The notes under the pieces were generated by a model. The model saw nothing but the letters and a program-made list of their open reading frames with translations, did no database searches and was not told the origin of the DNA. From NCBI GenBank assembly GCA_947625885.1, contig CANQQA010000003.1, positions 1 through 64,000 on the forward strand: a stretch of 64,000 bases of DNA, written 5' to 3'. Both the position numbers and the translations under genes were made by a program. The stretch is from an uncultured Bacteroidales bacterium. Its GTDB lineage: Bacteria; Bacteroidota; Bacteroidia; Bacteroidales; UBA11471. Of this stretch, positions 23,964-34,006 are shown in pieces (the first letter of the stretch is position 1; each line of letters begins with the position of its first letter).

Positions 23964-26819
23964 TCAATACCAGTCGAGGTGGTTGTAGGAGTTGCCGCTT
24001 TTGTCGTATTTCAGGTCGCTGAGCATAGCCGATTTCACGCGGATACTGAAATTGTACGACTTGTAGGGACCGACGGGTATGAAACTGGCGCTCATCGTCC
24101 AGCAGTGCAGGTCGCGTGAAATGTTGCAATTCATGTAGGCGATGCGGTGGGTGTTGAAGTCGTAGCTTGCCGAGAAGTTGAACGCCCAGTTTTTAGTTGG
24201 TTGTATATTGCCCGAAATACTGAGGTTCTGGGTGAAGCGACCTTTGTACTCCATTTTCTCTTTGTCGAACTTGCTGTAATCGTAGCTGTAATTGATGGAG
24301 TAGTTTACCGACAGGCTCCACGGCACGCTCCACACCATATAGCCGTCGCGCATTTTCAAGGGTTCTTTTTTGCTTGACTTTTCTTCTGTGTCGCCTATCT
24401 GTTCGGCATTCGACAGCACGCCGTCGTCGATGTTTTCTTCGGGCTCGGGTTCGGGTGTTTTCGATGATTGTTTGTTCTTGCGTTTGAACGTATTGTTGTT
24501 GAATGTGTACGAAAACGACGTACCCGTGCTCGACAGTCGGGCGAAGCCTTTGCCTGCCTTCCAGCGCGGCACGTTCACCCGCACGGGGCTGCCGTTGGCG
24601 TTGAGTTGGTAGGTATAGGGGTCGAATACCGCGCTCAGTTGCAGGTTGAATTGCTTGGTGAGTTTGATAAGTATCGACGCATTGAGGTTGCTCCAATTCA
24701 TGGAGTCGGCGGCGAAGTTGTAGCCCATGCTCAACGACAGGTTTTCGATAAGGCTGATTTTTCGCACGCCTGTCGAGTCTTTGTCGGTATTCACTTTCAT
24801 TTCGAGATTGTTGGAGAGCGATAGCGACAGGCTTCCCGTCTTGCCCCGTCCGGGTACGCCGTAACTGCCGTCGCTGAACGGCGAATAATATACGACGCTG
24901 GGCACACCGTCGGCAATGCGCATATAGCGCTGCCAATAACCGTAGCGTTTATTGCCGAAGTCGGGCGCGCCATTGAAGGTGATAGAGGGCGTGAGCACGT
25001 GGCGTATCATGGGAATTTTTTTCCCGATGAACGGCAGCGGACGATAATATCCGTAAAGTTTCGTCTGCGCACTTACACTGAAACGGTAGTTATATACGTT
25101 GTAAAATCCGTACGTGGTGTCGCGCACCACCGCTGCGCTGCGCGGGTCCCATTCCTGCATGACACGGTGCGTGTACATGCGGTCGGTGAAATTGAACGAC
25201 GGCGTGATGTTGATGTATTTGAATACGCTGAATGTTGCCGACACCGGAATATTGTGCTGCATGCCGTTGTTCCAGTCGCGTATGAGGTTGGCTTTGAGAA
25301 AGTCGCTCTGCTTCGTCTGTATGGAATTTTTGAGATTGCCCGTGTAGCTGAGGCTTATTTTTTCGTACCATTTTTCTTTGCCTGCGCGGTTCTTTCGCTT
25401 GAACGGATAGACACGGCTCATGTTGATGGTGAGGTTGGGAAACGACACGTTCAGCGTGGAGTCGGAGTTGCGTTGGGTAACGTTGGCAGTAAGTGCGATG
25501 CTGAAAACCGAGCGCGGAATGTTGTACGACAGGCTCACGGTCGAGCTCGTCGTGTTCTGCGTGAAGGCGGTGGAGTTGCCGTAGTTGGTCAGGTTGTTAT
25601 GGCTGTAACCGCTGGTCGAGAAGTTTACGCTCGCCGAAAAATTCAGATTGGGGTTGGCTTTGCGGTCTTGCGTGTGGCTCCACGTCAGTTTGAAGTTGGT
25701 CTGCTTGGAATAGTCGGGCATACCCTTGTCGCCTAAAACCGTTACAAGGTAGCTAAGAAAGAAGTTTCCCGAAAATTTATAACGTTTGGCATATGCCGAC
25801 CGCGCGTTCACTCCCCACGACCCTTTTGTGTAGATTTCGCCGGTGAGGGCAAGGTCTATGTAGTCGCTGATGGCGAAGTAATAACCGCCGTCGCGCAGGT
25901 AAAAGCCGCGCGCCATTTCGTCGCCGAACGTCGGCATGATGATACCCGAACTGTATTTTTCGGTGAACGGGAAGTATCCGAACGGTATCGCCAGCGGCAG
26001 CGGCACTCCGCCCAGCACCATGTAGGCGGGACCCGTAACCACATCTTTGTTCGGGCGCATCTTCGCTTTGGTCAGTTGCAGGTAGAAGTGCGGGTGGTCG
26101 TGCTCGTCGCACGTCGTGTAGCGTCCGTTTTTGAGATAATAGGAGTCGTCGGCGTTTTTCTTCGTCTTTCCTCCGGTGAGGTAGCCTTCGCCCTGTTGTG
26201 TTACCACGTTGGTGATAAACGCCTTTTGACTCTTGAAATTGTACTTCATCGTCGAAGTTTCGTATTCGCCGCTCGGGTCTTTGAATACCGGTTTTCCCAC
26301 GATGTCGCCCACCGAGTCGGGACGCCCTACGGCGAATATCTGGCTGCTGTCCATATCCATGTGCATCTCGTCGGCGGTAAGCTCCATTTCCTGATACGTT
26401 ACCACGCCTTCGCCGTAGAGAAAACCGTTATTGTTGTTGGTGAACAGCGCCGAGTCCGACGCATGGTATTTGATGATGTCGTCGAACGCCTCTTTGCGGG
26501 GAGCGGCGGCAGAGTCGGCTGCCGCCGTGGCGGTGTCGGCAGGCTGAACGGTTTCTGCGGCTTGTACACTATCGGCAGCCGGCAAGAGCGAATCCCTCGC
26601 TGCGAGGTTGCGGGCGAGTGTCGTATCGACGGCGACGGAATCGACACCTGCCTCCATGGTGTCGGCAGACGCATAGTGCTGTCGCAGATATGCCTGCCAT
26701 GCAGCCATTTCGGGACGTATTGCACCCCTCCCGACATGCACCGGAGCCGATAAAAGCGAGGTGCTGCCGAAAGCAAGAAGCAGTATTACAGAGATTATAT
26801 GAGTGATTCCGTTTTTCAA
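23964..26819 (-). CDS. LptD-like outer-membrane LPS-assembly protein
   Basis: A 951-residue outer-membrane protein. An N-terminal signal peptide (about 1-24) is followed by an Ala-rich low-complexity segment (about 45-105) and a LptA/OstA-type periplasmic domain with FLYGEGVVTYQEMELTADEMHMD. After that comes the LptD beta-barrel, marked by YLKNGRYTTCDEHDHPHFYL, GPAYMVLGGVPLPLAIPFGYFP and a long array of alternating amphipathic strands ending in an aromatic-rich C-terminus. It would insert lipopolysaccharide at the cell surface. A TATCTTTG -7 box lies at 26846-26853. Bacteroidetes genomes can encode more than one such homologue, so orthology to the essential LptD is not certain. Confidence 0.82.
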   Translation of the reverse strand: MKNGITHIISVILLLAFGSTSLLSAPVHVGRGAIRPEMAAWQAYLRQHYASADTMEAGVDSVAVDTTLARNLAARDSLLPAADSVQAAETVQPADTATAAADSAAAPRKEAFDDIIKYHASDSALFTNNNNGFLYGEGVVTYQEMELTADEMHMDMDSSQIFAVGRPDSVGDIVGKPVFKDPSGEYETSTMKYNFKSQKAFITNVVTQQGEGYLTGGKTKKNADDSYYLKNGRYTTCDEHDHPHFYLQLTKAKMRPNKDVVTGPAYMVLGGVPLPLAIPFGYFPFTEKYSSGIIMPTFGDEMARGFYLRDGGYYFAISDYIDLALTGEIYTKGSWGVNARSAYAKRYKFSGNFFLSYLVTVLGDKGMPDYSKQTNFKLTWSHTQDRKANPNLNFSASVNFSTSGYSHNNLTNYGNSTAFTQNTTSSTVSLSYNIPRSVFSIALTANVTQRNSDSTLNVSFPNLTINMSRVYPFKRKNRAGKEKWYEKISLSYTGNLKNSIQTKQSDFLKANLIRDWNNGMQHNIPVSATFSVFKYINITPSFNFTDRMYTHRVMQEWDPRSAAVVRDTTYGFYNVYNYRFSVSAQTKLYGYYRPLPFIGKKIPMIRHVLTPSITFNGAPDFGNKRYGYWQRYMRIADGVPSVVYYSPFSDGSYGVPGRGKTGSLSLSLSNNLEMKVNTDKDSTGVRKISLIENLSLSMGYNFAADSMNWSNLNASILIKLTKQFNLQLSAVFDPYTYQLNANGSPVRVNVPRWKAGKGFARLSSTGTSFSYTFNNNTFKRKNKQSSKTPEPEPEENIDDGVLSNAEQIGDTEEKSSKKEPLKMRDGYMVWSVPWSLSVNYSINYSYDYSKFDKEKMEYKGRFTQNLSISGNIQPTKNWAFNFSASYDFNTHRIAYMNCNISRDLHCWTMSASFIPVGPYKSYNFSIRVKSAMLSDLKYDKSGNSYNHLDWY

Positions 26820-26976
26820 ATTCGCACACTATCGGAATTAACTTGCAAAGATAGCTAATCTGTACGATAAAAGGGCTTCATACAGATGTTTTAATAAATT
26901 TTAGAGTGTAAAAAGGCAAAAACGCTCTGTAATATACGACAGTTGTTAAATTTTTGTATGTTTATTCGGTTTTTAT

Positions 26977-27006
26977 TTTGAATTGACTTAGATTTTGTTA
27001 TCTTTG
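26977..27006 (+). promoter_or_regulatory. Promoter of the SusC/SusD operon
   Basis: TTTG 26977-26980, 18-nt spacer, TATCTTTG 26999-27006. The start is near 27013, about 22 nt before the susC-like ATG. Confidence 0.7.
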
Positions 27007-27034
27007 CCCTCAACAAGAAATAATTGGGTACAAA

Positions 27035-30000
27035 ATGAGAGACACGCTGTCATATTATGCGAAATACATCACCTCCGTTGTAATTTTGATTTTTTCATTT
27101 GCCATTGCCGATGCGCAGCAGCCCGAGACGATGGCAGTAAAAGGTATGGTTTATGAGCAGGAAACGGAAGAACCTTTGATTGGCGTTTCCGTTGCTGTCG
27201 AAGGAACTAAAACCGTACTCGCCACCGATGTCGACGGTAAATTCGCTTTCTCCCTGCCGAAGGGCGAATACACGGTCGTTTTTTCCTACATCGGCATGGA
27301 AAAGAAGACGATGAAACTTACTGCCTCGACCTTGCGCGATTTCTCCCGCGTGGTCATGGTGCCGACGGCGAAGACGATGAAAGAGGTCGTCGTAACCGGT
27401 ATATATACCCGCAGCAAGGAGAGCTTTACCGGCTCGACTACGACGTTTACCGGAGACGAACTCAAACAGGTCGGCACTTCCAACGTGTTGCAGAGTTTGC
27501 GCACGCTCGACCCTGCGTTCAAAATTGTCGATAACGTGCAGTTCGGTTCCGACCCCAACCGCATGCCCGATATCGAGATTCGCGGCAAAAGCAGCATCAT
27601 GGGCTTGAAAGAGGAGTACGGCACCGACCCCAACCAGCCGCTGTTTATTTTGGACGGATTCGAGACCACGCTCGAAGTGATTACCGACTTGAACATGAAC
27701 AGAGTCGCCTCCGTTACGTTGCTGAAAGACGCCGCCTCCACCGCTATTTACGGCTCCAAAGCCGCCAACGGCGTCGTGGTCATCGAGACCGTGCGCCCCG
27801 CCAACGGTCGCCTGCGCGTGAGTTACAAGGGCGATTTCGGCATAACGATGGCGGATCTCACCGATTACAACCTGATGAATGCCTCCGAGAAAATCCGTTT
27901 TGAGGATTTGGCAGGTTTTTATACCGACCGCTCCGGCAATCCTCTCAATCAGCTTCGGCTGGAAAATCTGCGGAACGAACGCTTGAAAGAGGTGGCGCGC
28001 GGCGTCGATACCTATTGGTTGAGTGAGCCGCTGCGCACCGGTTTCACGCAAAAACACAACATTTACGCCGAAGGAGGCGAGGAGCGGGTGCGTTACGGCA
28101 TCGGGCTTAGCTACGGCAATATTCGGGGCGTCATGAAAGGCTCCGACCGCCGCACGTTAAGCGGAAACATCGACTTGATATATCGCACCGGAAAATTTCA
28201 GTTCAGCAACAAACTCACGTTGAATTATGTGGGTACCGAAGATCCCGTTGTGCCTTTCTCGGAGTATGCCATGGCAAACCCCTATTATCGGAAATACAAT
28301 GCCGACGGCGGAATCGACAAATACCTCTATTATCCCGAAGAAGGTGCCGACGATTCGCCGGTGGTCAATCCTTTGTGGAATGCCCACCTCAACAATTACG
28401 ACAAAGGCAAGGAGTTCAATTTCACCAACAACTTCATTGCCGAATATTTCGCCACCGACCATTTGCGGATACGGGCGAAGTTCGGTCTGACGAAAGAGAA
28501 TATGAAAACCGATTACCGGCTCTCGCCGCTCCACACCGATTTCGACAGTGCGAGCGAAACCGAGAAAGGTTCGTATCAACATTCCGATTCCGATGAATTG
28601 GGATATGAAGGAGATATCGCAATTACCTACGGACAACTTTTCGGAGAAAAACATCTGTTGAATCTCGTAGCCGGCTTTAACTTTGAAAATTCCAAAGCCG
28701 TCTCTAACGGCTATACGGCAGTCGGATTCACCGAAGACCAGTTTGCCGCACCCTCTTTCGCCAACCGTTATGCCGACGGCGGAAAACCTGTTTATTCCGA
28801 AAGCACCACTCGTGCCGCCAGTTTCTATATTAATGGCGGCTATGCCTACGACAACCGCTATCTCATCGACGTCAATTACCGAAAAGACGGCGCGTCGATG
28901 TTCGGGACGAACAACCGTTTCCGCGACACATGGTCGGTGGGTGTGGGGTGGAACATACACAACGAAAAATTCATGCGCTCGCAGTCGGTCATCTCTTTGC
29001 TCAAACCGAGAGCGTCGGTGGGCAATCCGGGCAACCAGAATTTTTCGGCATATCAGGCGTTTACCACCTATATGTTCAACAGCATGATGACCAATGTCTT
29101 CGGGGCGGGCGTGCTTATCTCCTCGTTGGGAAACCCCGACTTGAAGTGGCAGGAAACCTATATTTACACCGTCGGTCTTGATGCTGCGATGTTCGACAAC
29201 CGGTTCAGTTTCAATTTCGACCTCTTCCGCAAAATTACCAATCCGCTTTTGGCGGTACTTACCGTGCCGGGTTCTGTCGGCGTGAAAAGCGTTGCCATGA
29301 ACGCGGGCGAGCAGCATACCAACGGTTTGGAAACGACCGTGCGCGTATCGCCCGTTTACAACCTCCGTAAGGGTATCAACTGGACAATCAGTTTGAGCGC
29401 CTCTGCAGACAAAGCATGGTATGCCAATATCGGCAACTCGTTGAGCGAGTTGAACAAAGAGGGGCAGGCTTCCGCCACGGCGACCACCCGTTACTACGAC
29501 GGCGGAAGTCCCACGGCGATATGGGCGGTGCGTTCCGCCGGCATCGACCCCGCTACGGGACAAGAATTGTTCATTCGCAAAGACGGCACCTATTCGTTCA
29601 CCTACGATGTTAACGACGAAGTGGTCGTTGGCGACACCCGACCCAAAGTCGAAGGCGTCATCGGTACGACTTTCTATTATAAAGGCTTCTCGCTGGGGGC
29701 TTACCTGCGTTATCGGTTGGGCGGGCAGACTTTCAACTATGCCCTTTACGACAAAGTGGAGAACATCGACATTACGAGCATCGCCTACAACCAAGACCGG
29801 CGCGCGCTTTACGACCGCTGGTCGGAGCCCGGACAGGACGCCCGTTTCAAAGGCATCTCTTTGGTGCAGCGCACCGAAAAGTCCTCCCGTTTCGTCATGG
29901 ACGAAAACACGCTCAGCGGCGAGTCGTTCACGATCGGTTATGAATTTCCGAAATCGCTTATCGGCAAGGCGAAACTTTCGTCCCTTACTTTGCAAGCCAA

Positions 30001-30100
30001 CATGAACGATATATTCTATATTTCGACCGTAAAAGCCGAGCGGGGCATCGACTATCCCTTTGCCCGTACGGTTTCGTTCTCGCTGTCGGCAACATTCTAA
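27035..30100 (+). CDS. SusC/RagA-family TonB-dependent outer-membrane transporter
   Basis: A 1021-residue TonB-linked receptor. It has a signal peptide ending near A-D-A-Q (about residue 28) and a carboxypeptidase-D-like domain (about 33-115, V-K-G-M-V-Y-E-Q-E-T-E-E-P-L-I-G-V-S-V). The plug (about 120-255) carries EVVVTGIYTRSKESFTGS, IEIRGKSSIMG, PLFILDGFE and LLKDAASTAIYGSKAANGVVVI, and a 22-strand barrel ends in S-L-S-A-T-F. It imports an unknown ligand together with the SusD-like lipoprotein encoded 10 nt downstream. The operon has no glycoside hydrolase or sigma/anti-sigma pair, so a polysaccharide substrate is not indicated. Confidence 0.95.
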   Translation: MRDTLSYYAKYITSVVILIFSFAIADAQQPETMAVKGMVYEQETEEPLIGVSVAVEGTKTVLATDVDGKFAFSLPKGEYTVVFSYIGMEKKTMKLTASTLRDFSRVVMVPTAKTMKEVVVTGIYTRSKESFTGSTTTFTGDELKQVGTSNVLQSLRTLDPAFKIVDNVQFGSDPNRMPDIEIRGKSSIMGLKEEYGTDPNQPLFILDGFETTLEVITDLNMNRVASVTLLKDAASTAIYGSKAANGVVVIETVRPANGRLRVSYKGDFGITMADLTDYNLMNASEKIRFEDLAGFYTDRSGNPLNQLRLENLRNERLKEVARGVDTYWLSEPLRTGFTQKHNIYAEGGEERVRYGIGLSYGNIRGVMKGSDRRTLSGNIDLIYRTGKFQFSNKLTLNYVGTEDPVVPFSEYAMANPYYRKYNADGGIDKYLYYPEEGADDSPVVNPLWNAHLNNYDKGKEFNFTNNFIAEYFATDHLRIRAKFGLTKENMKTDYRLSPLHTDFDSASETEKGSYQHSDSDELGYEGDIAITYGQLFGEKHLLNLVAGFNFENSKAVSNGYTAVGFTEDQFAAPSFANRYADGGKPVYSESTTRAASFYINGGYAYDNRYLIDVNYRKDGASMFGTNNRFRDTWSVGVGWNIHNEKFMRSQSVISLLKPRASVGNPGNQNFSAYQAFTTYMFNSMMTNVFGAGVLISSLGNPDLKWQETYIYTVGLDAAMFDNRFSFNFDLFRKITNPLLAVLTVPGSVGVKSVAMNAGEQHTNGLETTVRVSPVYNLRKGINWTISLSASADKAWYANIGNSLSELNKEGQASATATTRYYDGGSPTAIWAVRSAGIDPATGQELFIRKDGTYSFTYDVNDEVVVGDTRPKVEGVIGTTFYYKGFSLGAYLRYRLGGQTFNYALYDKVENIDITSIAYNQDRRALYDRWSEPGQDARFKGISLVQRTEKSSRFVMDENTLSGESFTIGYEFPKSLIGKAKLSSLTLQANMNDIFYISTVKAERGIDYPFARTVSFSLSATF

Positions 30101-30110
30101 AAAAGGAGTT

Positions 30111-31601
30111 ATGATGAAAAGATATATAACATACGCAGCAATATGCCTCCTTGCCGTGACGATGACGGGGTGCAGCAAGTGGCTCGACGTACAGCCCTAC
30201 GACAAAATTTCCGAAGACGAACTTTTCTCTACGGAGAGCGGATTCCAACGCCTGCTCAACGGCATCTATATCGACCTCAACGACGATGCCCTCTACGGTC
30301 GCACCCTGACGGTGGAGATGGTGGAGCTTCTGGCATACAATTACAAGATAGACGATGACCCCACGTATTGGGGCGACTACATCAATCTGCGCGACCGCAA
30401 TTTCACGAGCGACTATTGGCGCCGCCGTCTCGATGATACGTGGAACAAAGCCTACGCCCTCATACGCAACTGCAATACGCTGCTCGAAAACATGGAGCTG
30501 CACCGCGAAGTTTTCACCGGCGACAACTACAACCTCATACGGGGCGAAGCGCTGGCGTTGCGGGCGCTGCTGCATTTCGACATGTTTCGCCTTTTCGGTC
30601 CGGTCTATAAAAACGACCCCGAAGGAATAAGCATACCTTACTGCACGACCACCGATTTGCAGGTGCAGGAGCTGTTGCCCGCCAACGAAGTGATACAACG
30701 CCTGCTCGACGACCTCAACGAAGCCGCCCGCTGTCTGCAAAACGACCCGATATTCACCGACGACCCGCTGGCTCCCGCACCCGTCGACGGCTCCGTGTTC
30801 ACCGCCTATCGGGCGCTGCGGCTCAACTATTATGCCGTGCAAGCCCTCTTGGCACGTGTCTATTATTATGCCGCTTCCGATGAAAGTTCGGAGAATACGC
30901 CGCAATATGTGGAGAAAGCCATCGCTTGCGCCGATGCCGTGATTTCTTCGCAGAAATTTCCTTTCGTCGATCGTTCGTTGGTGCTCGGTTCGCCCGAAAA
31001 TCCCGACCGCATTTTCCATACCGAATGTATCTTTGCTTTGACGAATGCCAATCGCGGACAACTGTTCAAAGTCAATTTCGACCCCTCGCTGGTGCCGCGT
31101 CCTTACTTTACGATAGTGCCTTCCAACCTCGAAACCATCTATTTCGGTGGCGAGTACGGCGGCTCTACCGACGACTACCGCTATATTGCCAACTGGTCGA
31201 AGATAGGCGAGTCCTATGCCTTCTACAAGTTTGCCGACCTGCCCGACGTGTCGCTCCTTCGCAACACCATGATTCCCATGATACGGTTGGGCGAAATGTA
31301 CTTGATTCTTGCCGATTTGTATTTGCAGAATAACGACAAATCGGAAAGTGTGAAATGGGTCAATCTCCTCCGCGAGCATCGGGGTGTCTCTTTGCTGCGG
31401 GAATCGGGATATATCCGGGCAAGATGGGAGTATGAACTCGTACGCGAACTTTATGGCGAAGGTCAGACTTTCTATTATTATAAAAGAAATTATAGAAATA
31501 TTACGGTGAAATTTTCGGATATGGGCGATGAAACGGTTTCCCGTTCGGAGAAACTTTACGTGATACCCATGCCCGATACCGAAACCGAAAACCGCCAATA
31601 A
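30111..31601 (+). CDS. SusD/RagB-family lipoprotein
   Basis: A 496-residue surface lipoprotein that forms a lid on the SusC-like barrel. The start at 30111 (ATGATG) gives a type II signal, M-M-K-R-Y-I-T-Y-A-A-I-C-L-L-A-V-T-M-T-G-C, and a purine-rich AAGGAG lies just before it. Landmarks are WLDVQPYDKISEDELFSTESGFQRLLNGIY, the TPR-like helices with YALIRNCNTLLENM and RGEALALRALLHFDMFRLFG, and the C-terminal R-L-G-E-M-Y-L-I-L-A-D-L segment. Second gene of the five-gene operon. Confidence 0.95.
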   Translation: MMKRYITYAAICLLAVTMTGCSKWLDVQPYDKISEDELFSTESGFQRLLNGIYIDLNDDALYGRTLTVEMVELLAYNYKIDDDPTYWGDYINLRDRNFTSDYWRRRLDDTWNKAYALIRNCNTLLENMELHREVFTGDNYNLIRGEALALRALLHFDMFRLFGPVYKNDPEGISIPYCTTTDLQVQELLPANEVIQRLLDDLNEAARCLQNDPIFTDDPLAPAPVDGSVFTAYRALRLNYYAVQALLARVYYYAASDESSENTPQYVEKAIACADAVISSQKFPFVDRSLVLGSPENPDRIFHTECIFALTNANRGQLFKVNFDPSLVPRPYFTIVPSNLETIYFGGEYGGSTDDYRYIANWSKIGESYAFYKFADLPDVSLLRNTMIPMIRLGEMYLILADLYLQNNDKSESVKWVNLLREHRGVSLLRESGYIRARWEYELVRELYGEGQTFYYYKRNYRNITVKFSDMGDETVSRSEKLYVIPMPDTETENRQ

Positions 31602-31606
31602 ACGAA

Positions 31607-32407
31607 ATGTCTATGAGAAAGATAGTGAAAATAGCCGCTGTACTGCTGTTGTCGGTGTGGGCGATGTGCTCCTGCAAAGAGAGTACGCCCGACCCGTACG
31701 GTGCGCCCGACGGCATTTATTTCAACAACCGTACCACAGGCAACGCCCTTGTCGATACCCTTACGACGACTTTCGTTTACCAGCCCGACAGCGTCGAGTA
31801 TATCGACGTTCCCGTTGTCGTGCAGTCGGTCGGCTGGCAGGCTGACGTCGACCGCCCGGTCGATATACGGGTTTCGTCGGACAATGCCGCGGAGGGCATC
31901 GACTACGAGCTGATAACTCCCGCTCTCATGCCGGCGCACGTTTCGCAGTTTATCTACTATGTGCGCGTGAAAAAGACGGAAGCCCTTTCTTCGGAAATAA
32001 AAATCGTCAATCTTGAATTGCGGGCGAATGAATATTTCGAGACTTTTTTGGAGAAAAGCGCCACCGGAAACAGCGAATATCCCTATGTCGATATGCTGCA
32101 TTACCGCATCGCCTATTCCAATTTTTTCAGTACGGCGCCCGAAGGGTGGCGTCCCGAATATGTCGGCGTGTTTTCCGAGCGTAAATTGCGCCTGTTGTGG
32201 AAACTGTTCGACTACATTCCCCGCGAAAACTATTATCAACGTTACTTGATTCCTTTCAATCAATGGACCTATATGGCGCAGTCCGTGAACGAATATATGT
32301 ATGATCAAGAGGCTATCATGCGCGGGTGGTCTCCCGGCAAAGTCGATGAAGACGCCCTCGACGAAAACGGCAATCTTCTCGATTTTACTCCGGTATATAG
32401 CGAATGA
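31607..32407 (+). CDS. DUF4843 lipoprotein
   Basis: A 266-residue predicted lipoprotein: a signal peptide ends with lipobox A-M-C-S-C (Cys about 23), followed by PYGAPDGIYFNNR and a domain with VPVVVQSVGWQADVDRPVDIRV, matching the DUF4843 pattern found in SusC/SusD operons. The C-terminal half (RKLRLLWKLFDYIP onward) is helical. It starts 5 nt after the susD-like stop and overlaps the next gene by 4 bases. Function unknown; it is presumably part of the surface uptake complex. Confidence 0.82.
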   Translation: MSMRKIVKIAAVLLLSVWAMCSCKESTPDPYGAPDGIYFNNRTTGNALVDTLTTTFVYQPDSVEYIDVPVVVQSVGWQADVDRPVDIRVSSDNAAEGIDYELITPALMPAHVSQFIYYVRVKKTEALSSEIKIVNLELRANEYFETFLEKSATGNSEYPYVDMLHYRIAYSNFFSTAPEGWRPEYVGVFSERKLRLLWKLFDYIPRENYYQRYLIPFNQWTYMAQSVNEYMYDQEAIMRGWSPGKVDEDALDENGNLLDFTPVYSE

Positions 32408-33993
32408 AAAAGAGTATGAAAAACTGTCGAAAAATATACCTGTTTCTTTTGTCGGCGGCGACGGCTCTTTTGCCGGCGTGCTACGGCGACAAGGGCAATT
32501 ACGATTATACGGAGCTCGATGAGGTGGCGATTGCAATGGACGACGCCTATTCGGTGCTGATACGCGATACGCTTTCCATTGTGCCCGACCTTTCGGGGCG
32601 TGGGTTTTCACCCGATGCCTACGATTACGAGTGGAAAGTGTACGAAACCGCCGGTACGGATACTCCCGTCGTCATAGGCTCGGAACGGAATCTCGATTAT
32701 TACGTGTCGTTGGTGCCCGGCATGTACAAACTGGCGTTTACCGTCAAGGGAAAAGATGCCGGCTATTTCTATCGCCGCATTTCCGATTTGGAGGTGAAAA
32801 CCACCACTTCGCGCGGCTGGCTGGCGCTTTGTTCCGACAACGGACGGGTGCGTCTGGATATGATTTCCCACATCACCGGCGAGACTTACCATGATTTGTT
32901 GCGGGAAACCGAACTCGAAAATTGGCAGGACCCCCGCCAGCTGGTCTATGCCCCCGATATGGCGGAACCTTTCTACCTTGTTTCGGGCAGCGGCACCACC
33001 CGTCTCAGCGACAACGAATTTCAATGGAACGAGTCGTATATGATAAACAATGAATTTGCGGGCGCGCAGTTTGCCGAAGATGTCTGTTTTTTGGCAAATA
33101 AATATCCGGGTAAGATGCTTGTCGATAATAATGGTCGTTCCTATTATTGCAGCACATTGATGGGCGACGGACTTTTCGGCGAAGCCCGTAAAAATATGCC
33201 GGGTGTCGCTACCGGTTTCAAGAAGTCGCCTGCCGTAGGCTGCAATGTGCTGGCGGAACAATTCCTGCCGCTGTTCATGTTGTGGGACGTTACCAACAAA
33301 ACCTTTTTCGTCTGCACCGACCAGTTCGCGTCGCTCGGTATGTCGGGATATGCGACCGGCGATATCCCCATGTCCGAGCTGGTGAACTTGGGTTTTGTGG
33401 CGACCAACGATGCCCTTTTCAGTTGGCCTGAACGCTCCGACAACATGTCGTTGTGCTGTCTCGAAAATACCCGTTACGACAAGAACCAAACGGGGAGCGG
33501 AGTTTCTTACGCCATACTTGCCAAAGGCGATTCCCGCTACCTGTACGGCATCATACTGGGCGATTTGGTCGGCATTCTCGACGGAGTGGACAAATACGGT
33601 CCGGCATACGAAAAAGCCTATTATGCCGATGTATCTTCCTGCACCGATATTGCGCAGGCTTCGCATTTTGCGTTCAGTTCGCTGAAAACCCTGTTCTACT
33701 ATTCGGTGGGCAGCAAGGTATATGCCGTCAATTTCACGGCGGAAACACCCGAAGCCGTGTTGCAGCTCGACTTGGGCGATGAAGAAATAACCCTGCTCAA
33801 ATTCAATCTCTTTGTCGGCGACGACCCCGAAAATCGCAGCTATGACCTGCTTGTCGGCAGCACCGCCGCCGATGGCGAAGGCGTGTTGCGCGTGTACGAC
33901 GGTTTCGGGAATGAAGGCGATTTTGCGAATGCGCAGCCCGAAGAAATCGGACGCGGATTCGCTCCCATCGTCGATGTCATTTATCGTGAATAA
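32404..33993 (+). CDS. PKD-like family lipoprotein
   Basis: A 529-residue predicted surface lipoprotein with lipobox L-L-P-A-C (Cys about 26), then C-Y-G-D-K-G-N-Y-D-Y, which is the usual start of the PKD-like (PF16407-type) family in SusCD operons. An Ig/PKD-like N-terminal domain is followed by a region with repeated WD/beta-propeller-like strands. The start overlaps the DUF4843 stop (ATGA). No catalytic motif is apparent, so a ligand-binding role is likely. Confidence 0.8.
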   Translation: MKKSMKNCRKIYLFLLSAATALLPACYGDKGNYDYTELDEVAIAMDDAYSVLIRDTLSIVPDLSGRGFSPDAYDYEWKVYETAGTDTPVVIGSERNLDYYVSLVPGMYKLAFTVKGKDAGYFYRRISDLEVKTTTSRGWLALCSDNGRVRLDMISHITGETYHDLLRETELENWQDPRQLVYAPDMAEPFYLVSGSGTTRLSDNEFQWNESYMINNEFAGAQFAEDVCFLANKYPGKMLVDNNGRSYYCSTLMGDGLFGEARKNMPGVATGFKKSPAVGCNVLAEQFLPLFMLWDVTNKTFFVCTDQFASLGMSGYATGDIPMSELVNLGFVATNDALFSWPERSDNMSLCCLENTRYDKNQTGSGVSYAILAKGDSRYLYGIILGDLVGILDGVDKYGPAYEKAYYADVSSCTDIAQASHFAFSSLKTLFYYSVGSKVYAVNFTAETPEAVLQLDLGDEEITLLKFNLFVGDDPENRSYDLLVGSTAADGEGVLRVYDGFGNEGDFANAQPEEIGRGFAPIVDVIYRE

Positions 33994-34006
33994 AAAAATC
34001 TGCGTT